This document shows positions 23,503-28,583 of a DNA stretch of 28,583 nt, piece after piece. Origin of the DNA: Collinsella aerofaciens (GTDB taxonomy: Bacteria > Actinomycetota > Coriobacteriia > Coriobacteriales > Coriobacteriaceae); NCBI GenBank assembly GCA_008668235.1, contig RQCP01000021.1, positions 1-28,583 of the forward strand, in the 5' to 3' direction. The notes under the pieces are model-generated. The model had not been told where the DNA came from. It worked only from the letters and a program-made list of their open reading frames with translations, and did no database searches. Every line of letters starts with the position of its first letter. The stretch's first letter is position 1. The translations under genes were made by a program, and so were the position numbers.

Positions 23503-23587
23503 GGAAGCCTTTCGATTTTGGGGAAACGTAGAGGGTATCGCTACAATATGGTATCAGCTGCAGAAATTATAGAGGAGGAGTCTGCCC

Positions 23588-24553
23588 ATGCCGGGTAAAA
23601 GCCTAGAGAACATGCACGTAGCGGTCTTGGCGGGCGGTCATTCCGCTGAGCGCGAGATCTCGCTCAATTCGGGAAAGAACGTCGTGGTTGCCTTGAAGGA
23701 GGCCGGCTACACTTCGGTGGAGCTGCTCGACACGGCCGCCGATGATTTTATGGTAACCATGGCGACCGGCGGCTTTGACGTGGCGTTTATCGCCATGCAC
23801 GGTGCCGGCGGCGAGGATGGCGCCATGCAGGGCGCCATGGAGACCCTGGGTATCCCCTACACGGCCTCGGGCGTGCTTGCCAGCGCCTGCGGTGCCGACA
23901 AGGAGGTCTCTAAGCTCCTGTACGCCAAGGCGGGCATTCCTGTTGCCCCCGGCCTTGCGCTCGAGGTGGGCGATGAAGTCGATATCGATCATATCGTCGA
24001 GGTTTGTGGCGAGCGCTGCTTTGTGAAGCCGGCCGTCAACGGTTCCAGCTATGGCATTTCCCTGGTCCATGAGCCCTCCGAGCTGCCCGCGGCAATCGCC
24101 AAGGCGTTTGAGTACGGCGACAAAGTGCTGGTCGAGAAGTGTATCGAGGGTACCGAGATCACCGTCGGCGTATACGGCGAAGATGACGTGCGCGCCCTGC
24201 CGATTGTCGAGATTCGTAAGCCCGAAGACTGCGAGTTCTACGATCTGGACGTGAAGTATATCGACCCTACGGACATCCATCGCATTCCGGCGCAGATTTC
24301 ACCCGAGAATTACGCTCGCGCTCAGGAGCTTGCCTGCGCCGCCCACAAGGCCCTCGGTTGCCTGGGTATCTCGCGCAGCGACTTTATTGTGAGCGAGGAC
24401 GGCCCCGTTATCCTCGAGACCAATACCATTCCCGGCATGACCGATACGTCGCTGTATCCGGATGAGATCCGCCACACCGACGACATGACGTTCCCGCAGG
24501 TCTGTGACAGCCTGATCCGTATGGGTCTTCGTCGAGCGGGCATTGCATGCTAA
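23588..24553 (+). CDS. ddl: D-alanine-D-alanine ligase
   Basis: 321 residues, usual length. Ddl joins two D-Ala with ATP for peptidoglycan precursors. The N-terminal VLAGGHSAEREISLNSG, the central KPAVNGSSYGIS, the ATP-grasp EGTEITVGVYG and the C-terminal LETNTIPGMTDTSLYPDE are the family blocks with the Mg-binding Glu/Asn near the end. Nothing in it points to a D-Ala-D-Lac or D-Ala-D-Ser ligase, but the specificity residues cannot be settled by eye. The ATG at 23588 has GAGGAGGAG 7 bases upstream; TACAAT at 23542-23547 may be the -10. Its stop overlaps the following gene by 7 bp. Confidence 0.95.
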   Translation: MPGKSLENMHVAVLAGGHSAEREISLNSGKNVVVALKEAGYTSVELLDTAADDFMVTMATGGFDVAFIAMHGAGGEDGAMQGAMETLGIPYTASGVLASACGADKEVSKLLYAKAGIPVAPGLALEVGDEVDIDHIVEVCGERCFVKPAVNGSSYGISLVHEPSELPAAIAKAFEYGDKVLVEKCIEGTEITVGVYGEDDVRALPIVEIRKPEDCEFYDLDVKYIDPTDIHRIPAQISPENYARAQELACAAHKALGCLGISRSDFIVSEDGPVILETNTIPGMTDTSLYPDEIRHTDDMTFPQVCDSLIRMGLRRAGIAC

Positions 24554-27441
24554 TCGAGGACGCGGTTTCGTCAGGAACGCCGCAGTTTGTCATCGACTCC
24601 TATGCCACGCTTGCCGAACGCGCCAAAACGCAGTCCTTCGGCCTTATCGAGGAAGATGTGATTGTCCTCGATACCGAGACCACGGGTCTTTCGGTGCAGG
24701 ACAACGAACTGATCGAGATCTCGGCGGCCCGTCTTTCGGGCCGCGAGGTCATCGACCGCTTCGATACCTTCGTGCATCCCAAGCAGCTGATTCCCGCCGA
24801 GATTACCGAGCTCACGAGCATTACAAATGCCGATGTGGCAGATGCCCCGTCGGCCGTTGAGGTCGTCGCCGCACTCGCCGATTTTGTCGGTGGTTGCCCG
24901 GTGATCGCACATAACGCCACGTTCGACCGCTCGTTTATCGAGTCGGTCAAAGGCGGCGTCAACGTGAGCGATATCTGGATCGATTCGCTGGCGCTGTCGC
25001 GCATCGCGCTTCCGCGCCTGGCCTCGCACAAGCTGTCTTTTATGGCCGATCTGTTTGGCTGTGACTCGGTATCACACCGTGCCAATGCCGACGTCGACGC
25101 CCTGTGTGGCGTATGGCGCGTGTTGCTCGTGGCGCTCACCGACTTGCCCCAGGGCCTCATGGCGCGCCTAGCCGACATGCATCCGGACGTGCCTTGGTCC
25201 TATCGTCCTATCTTCTCATTCTTGGCAGGGCAGAACCCTGGTTCTATTTTCTCTCTCAGCGCCACTCGTGCTGACGTTCTCAAGGCCGATCGCGCCGACG
25301 ATCGGGTGGACGCCGACGAACTGCCGGTCCTCAAGATGCCGAGTCGTGAGGAGATTGAGGCGGACTATGCGCCAGATGGCCTGGTCAATCGCATGTATCC
25401 CACCTACGAGCCGCGTGATGAGCAGATCGCGATGGCGCTCGAGGTCCGCGATGCGCTGGTCACGGGCACTCATCGTGTAATTGAGGCGGGCACAGGCGTC
25501 GGCAAATCGATGGCCTATCTGGTGCCTTTTGCCGAGGCAGCACGCCGTAACAACATCACGGTTGGTATTGCGACCAAATCGAACAATCTTGCCGACCAGC
25601 TCATGTACCATGAGCTGCCAAAACTTGCCGAGCAACTGGACGGTGGTCTGTCATTTTGCGCTCTCAAGGGGTATGACCACTATCCGTGCCTGCGCAAGCT
25701 CGAGCGCATGAGCCGCGGCCAGGTCGAGATTACCACCAAGCGCGATCCGGCGGACACGCTCACGGCGGTCGCGGTCATTATGGCGTACGTCTGCCAATCA
25801 GCCGATGGCGACCTCGACTCGCTTGGCATTCGGTGGCGCAGCGTCAACCGCCCCGACTTTACGACGGCCTCGCGCGAGTGTGCTCGCCGCCTCTGCCCGT
25901 TTTTCCCTGATAAATGTTTGGTCCACGGCGCTCGCCGTCGTGCGGCGCATGCCGATGTGGTGGTCACCAACCATTCCCTGCTGTTCCGCAATGTTGCGGC
26001 CGAGGGCAGGATTTTGCCTCCGATTCGTCATTGGGTAATCGACGAGGCTCATTCTATCGAGCGCGAGGCGCGCCGTCAGTGGGCGCGCATGGTGTCGGCG
26101 GACGAATCACGCGTTCTGTTTGAGCGCCTGGGTGGCTCGAGCACCGGTGCGCTAAGCCAGGTCTCCCGTGATTTGGCAACCTCTGAGGGCTCTACGCTCT
26201 ATCTGGGCCTTACTGCTAAGGCGACGTCGACGGTTGCGCGCGCGAGCATGGCAATCGCCGACGTGTTCGATGGCGTTCGCGAGCTCGGCCGCCGTGCCCG
26301 TGGGGGTTATGACAATGCCAATCTATGGATTGGCCCCGAGCTGCGCGAATCTGACGACTGGCATGATTTCTTACAGTCGGCCTACGCTGCCATCGACGTA
26401 TTGGAACAGGCTGACAAGAGCGTCGACGCGCTGGTGCAAGCCGTCGCCGCCGACAAGCCCGAGGTTGTTGTCGACCTGGGTGATATCTCGCGCCGCCTGC
26501 ACGAGCTGGCCGAGAACCTCAAACTCATCATTGATGGCACCGATGAACACTACGTGTATTCGCTGCAGGTCAATCGCAGGCTGCGTGCCGGCGGAGAGTC
26601 AATGACCGCAGAGCGCATCGACATTGGCGAGGCCTTGGCAACCGAGTGGCTGCCCGAGGTTCACACGGCTATCTTTGCCTCGGCGACCATGACGGTGTCC
26701 AAAAGCTTTGAACACTTTAACCACGCGGTGGGCCTCGATCGCATCGGTGCTTCAACATCCTCATCGTTGCACTTGGACTCGAGCTACGACTTCGATTCGA
26801 ACATGGCTGTAGTCGTTGCGGGCGATATCCCCGATCCGCGCGATCGTGAGAGCTATCTTACGGCGCTCGAGCGCGTGCTGGTCGACGCCCATTTTGCCAT
26901 GGGCGGATCGGTGCTCACGCTGTTCACCAATCGGCGCGACATGGAAGACCTGTACGCCCGCGTTGAGCCCAAGATGGCCCGTGCGGGTCTGGAGCTCAAC
27001 TGCCAGCAGCGCAACTCATCTCCTCGTCGCCTGCGCGACCGGTTTATCAACGAGCCGACCTCATCGCTTTTTGCTCTTAAGGCCTTTTGGGAGGGATTCG
27101 ACGCCAGCGGCGAGACGCTGCGCTGCGTCATCATTCCCAAGCTGCCGTTCTCGAGCCCCACGGACCCGCTCTCGTGCGAGCGCAACCTGCGCGAAGACCG
27201 CGCTTGGGCGCGCTATTCGCTGCCCGAGGCGGTGCTCGAGGTCAAGCAGGCGGCCGGCCGCCTTATCCGCTCGTCGACCGATTGCGGCGTGCTGATTCTG
27301 GCCGACCCGCGCCTGGTGACGAAGGGCTACGGAAAGAAGTTCTTAACGTCGCTGCCCACGAGCTCCTACCAGCGCATCGAATCGGCGCAGATCGGGCACT
27401 ATCTGCAACTGTGGCGCGCACGCCACGAGCGGCGGCGCTAA
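24547..27441 (+). CDS. dinG: DnaQ-like 3'-5' exonuclease / DinG-family helicase fusion
   Basis: 964 residues. The N-terminal DEDDh exonuclease (about 36-195) has Exo I DTETTGL (Asp42, Glu44), Exo II HNATFD (Asp127) and Exo III HRANAD (His177, Asp182). The XPD/DinG-like superfamily 2 helicase follows: Walker A EAGTGVGKS (313-321), four Cys (381, 445, 450, 457) positioned to hold an Fe-S cluster, DEAH box (499-502) and C-terminal motifs FWEGFDASGE and QAAGRLIRSSTDCG. The fusion is the Firmicutes-type DinG architecture. In E. coli DinG unwinds R-loops and DNA forks, but in some Gram-positives the fused protein acts as a nuclease, so activity here is open. It starts 7 bp inside ddl and ends convergently with the WYL gene. 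Confidence 0.93.
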   Translation: MLIEDAVSSGTPQFVIDSYATLAERAKTQSFGLIEEDVIVLDTETTGLSVQDNELIEISAARLSGREVIDRFDTFVHPKQLIPAEITELTSITNADVADAPSAVEVVAALADFVGGCPVIAHNATFDRSFIESVKGGVNVSDIWIDSLALSRIALPRLASHKLSFMADLFGCDSVSHRANADVDALCGVWRVLLVALTDLPQGLMARLADMHPDVPWSYRPIFSFLAGQNPGSIFSLSATRADVLKADRADDRVDADELPVLKMPSREEIEADYAPDGLVNRMYPTYEPRDEQIAMALEVRDALVTGTHRVIEAGTGVGKSMAYLVPFAEAARRNNITVGIATKSNNLADQLMYHELPKLAEQLDGGLSFCALKGYDHYPCLRKLERMSRGQVEITTKRDPADTLTAVAVIMAYVCQSADGDLDSLGIRWRSVNRPDFTTASRECARRLCPFFPDKCLVHGARRRAAHADVVVTNHSLLFRNVAAEGRILPPIRHWVIDEAHSIEREARRQWARMVSADESRVLFERLGGSSTGALSQVSRDLATSEGSTLYLGLTAKATSTVARASMAIADVFDGVRELGRRARGGYDNANLWIGPELRESDDWHDFLQSAYAAIDVLEQADKSVDALVQAVAADKPEVVVDLGDISRRLHELAENLKLIIDGTDEHYVYSLQVNRRLRAGGESMTAERIDIGEALATEWLPEVHTAIFASATMTVSKSFEHFNHAVGLDRIGASTSSSLHLDSSYDFDSNMAVVVAGDIPDPRDRESYLTALERVLVDAHFAMGGSVLTLFTNRRDMEDLYARVEPKMARAGLELNCQQRNSSPRRLRDRFINEPTSSLFALKAFWEGFDASGETLRCVIIPKLPFSSPTDPLSCERNLREDRAWARYSLPEAVLEVKQAAGRLIRSSTDCGVLILADPRLVTKGYGKKFLTSLPTSSYQRIESAQIGHYLQLWRARHERRR

Positions 27442-28355
27442 AGCGGACAGACGAGGGTTTTTGCCATATCGCACAGACGCTTTGACAGGGCGGGGTCATC
27501 CAAGATGCGGATGGCTCCGCCCGCTGCAATTATCTGACTCAGTAGCCAACGCTCGGAGCCGTAATGCACGGTTACCGTTGCCATGTCTGCTCCGCTGCGC
27601 TCGATTAGGGTGATGCCGGCCCAGTCCAGATGCTCCGCCATATCGAATGGCATCAAGAGTTTTGCACTACGCTGCGTCCGGGCAAGGGAATCGTGGAGGG
27701 ATGCGACGTCCGGTGCGTGAGGCACGACGGAGTCTTCCGTCAAGGCGAGTCCCTCGATTTTATCCATGCGATAGGTGCGCTGCTCATCGACTGTGATGTC
27801 CCAGGCAATCAGGTATGTTTGGTCGCCGTTTGCCGTAATGCGCAAGGGGTCGACCAGACGCTCGCGTGGCCGTGCATCGTCCATCGAGCGATACGAGATG
27901 CGGCAGCGAACGCCGTCCTGAATGGCGCAGCTCAGCTGCTGCCAGTGCGATCCGTGGTTGACGGTGTCAAAGACGCGCTGGTTATAGCCAAGCTCTTCGG
28001 GTAGAAGGGCATGTCGAATCCGGGCTGCCGTCTGCGGCTCGATCCCCAACGATTCAAGTTCGTGGTTGAGCACAGCGCCCTCGGCGGCACTCAGGCGCAA
28101 CGGTAGCACACGCCCGGCGTCACCGGTGAGGATCACACGCTCGCCGTGGCATTCGCAGATGATGCGCGCACCAGATTCTCGGTCCGCGAGCGTCGAGACG
28201 ATCTCGAGAATCTCGTCGAGCGATACTCCCGTGATGTCAAAGCGGCCGCAAATCTCGGTTCGTGTCATGCCGCTCTCGCCGGCGGCGTAGAGGGCCTCCA
28301 TGATGTCGATGGCGCGCGAGAGTCTCTGCTCGCTGGTGAGTTTACGCACGGGCAT
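27438..28355 (-). CDS. WYL-domain transcriptional regulator
   Basis: 305 residues from the ATG at 28355; the frame stays open to 28376. The N-terminus (~5-75) is a winged helix (LSRAIDIMEALYAAGESGMTRTEICGRFDITGVSLDEILEIV), followed by a WYL domain in which the signature reads Thr-Tyr-Leu (QTYLIAWD), with RTYRMDKIEGL containing the conserved Arg, and a C-terminal WCX-like region (VHYGSERWLLSQIIAAGGAIRIL). WYL proteins bind nucleic acid ligands and often respond to single-stranded DNA or damage. It overlaps by 14 bp with another WYL gene upstream, as in the actinobacterial PafB-PafC pair. Its stop shares the 4 bases CTAA with the stop of the DinG-like gene. Confidence 0.88.
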   Translation of the reverse strand: MPVRKLTSEQRLSRAIDIMEALYAAGESGMTRTEICGRFDITGVSLDEILEIVSTLADRESGARIICECHGERVILTGDAGRVLPLRLSAAEGAVLNHELESLGIEPQTAARIRHALLPEELGYNQRVFDTVNHGSHWQQLSCAIQDGVRCRISYRSMDDARPRERLVDPLRITANGDQTYLIAWDITVDEQRTYRMDKIEGLALTEDSVVPHAPDVASLHDSLARTQRSAKLLMPFDMAEHLDWAGITLIERSGADMATVTVHYGSERWLLSQIIAAGGAIRILDDPALSKRLCDMAKTLVCPL

Positions 28356-28583
28356 ACTCGTGCACCGTCCTTTCAATGAGGTGGTTCCACGCCTGCTTGA
28401 GCGATTTGGGGGCCATGGGCCTCATGCCGTCCATGGCGTGGGCCATGCAAAATGAGGCGGCGGCTTCAAGGTCGCGCACGTCAACGGTCCAGATCCATCC
28501 CGCATCGGTGTGTGCGAGCTCACCTCGCCCGCGCGTGAGGCCGTTGATCATATCGATCTGCGTCTGAGGGGCGAACGAGAACG
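28342..28583 (-). CDS. WYL-family regulator, C-terminal part (5' end outside window)
   Basis: The frame is open to the right edge (last complete codon ends at 28581) and stops at 28342-28344, so about 79 C-terminal residues are visible. The stretch WIWTVDVRDLEAAASFCMAHAMDGMRPMAPKSLKQAWNHLIE fits the WCX domain at the end of WYL proteins: a beta strand, a helix with a small-residue turn and a final helix. The position just upstream of, and overlapping, a complete WYL gene supports this. The N-terminal domains lie outside the window. Confidence 0.65.
   Translation of the reverse strand, partial: FSFAPQTQIDMINGLTRGRGELAHTDAGWIWTVDVRDLEAAASFCMAHAMDGMRPMAPKSLKQAWNHLIERTVHEYARA

Overview
The window is the replication-origin neighbourhood of a bacterial chromosome, most likely an actinobacterium of the class Coriobacteriia (Collinsella-like). 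This assignment comes from the gene order, the moderately high GC and the general look of the proteins; no database search was possible. The run dnaA-dnaN-recF-DUF721-gyrB-gyrA followed by tRNA-Ile and tRNA-Ala matches the order known from Mycobacterium. The rightward run rpmH-rnpA-yidD-yidC-jag-rsmG-parA-parB is the usual other side of a bacterial origin.

Layout, left to right. 1-1660 (+): the end of a TRIC/UPF0126 membrane protein, then a secreted bactofilin-like membrane protein with an inverted repeat over its likely promoter. 1789-5115 (-): typA, two unrecognised small proteins and a bifunctional-nuclease-family (DUF151) protein. 5231-5575 (-): tRNA-Ile, tRNA-Ala and a second, identical tRNA-Ile. 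5646-5783: a large palindromic element with 34-bp perfect arms. 5876-16865 (-): gyrA, gyrB, a DUF721 (DciA-like) gene, recF, dnaN, dnaA and, upstream of dnaA, an unfamiliar GHKL-ATPase/low-complexity/winged-helix protein. 17211-22250 (+): rpmH, rnpA, yidD, yidC, jag, rsmG, three perfect parS sites, parA, parB and a YtxH-like small protein. 22450-28583: rlmN (-), ddl and a DnaQ-DinG fusion helicase (+), and two tandem WYL regulators (-), the second cut by the window end.

The genes form one chromosome-maintenance module. DnaA and its boxes start replication, DciA-like DUF721 probably helps load the helicase, DnaN is the clamp, RecF handles gaps, GyrAB removes supercoils, and ParA/ParB/parS segregate the origin. 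The two arms diverge from about 13.5-17.2 kb, so most genes are co-directional with replication. The origin looks bipartite. The dnaA-dnaN gap holds an AT-rich stretch and a run of five DnaA-trio triplets (TAA/TAG) laid out as in Bacillus subtilis. The gap upstream of the ATPase-dnaA operon holds a helically phased box cluster.

The most interesting observations are: (a) the recurrent origin motif is TTTTCAACA rather than TTATCCACA, and DnaA carries Asn instead of Asp in the base-contacting GRDH(S/T)T motif; (b) a GHKL ATPase with a prion-like Q/P/Y/M-rich linker and a winged helix sits between the origin box cluster and dnaA; (c) three parS sites are spaced exactly 39 bp apart, with degenerate copies elsewhere, including inside dnaA; (d) there is a 34-bp-arm palindrome between gyrA and the tRNAs.
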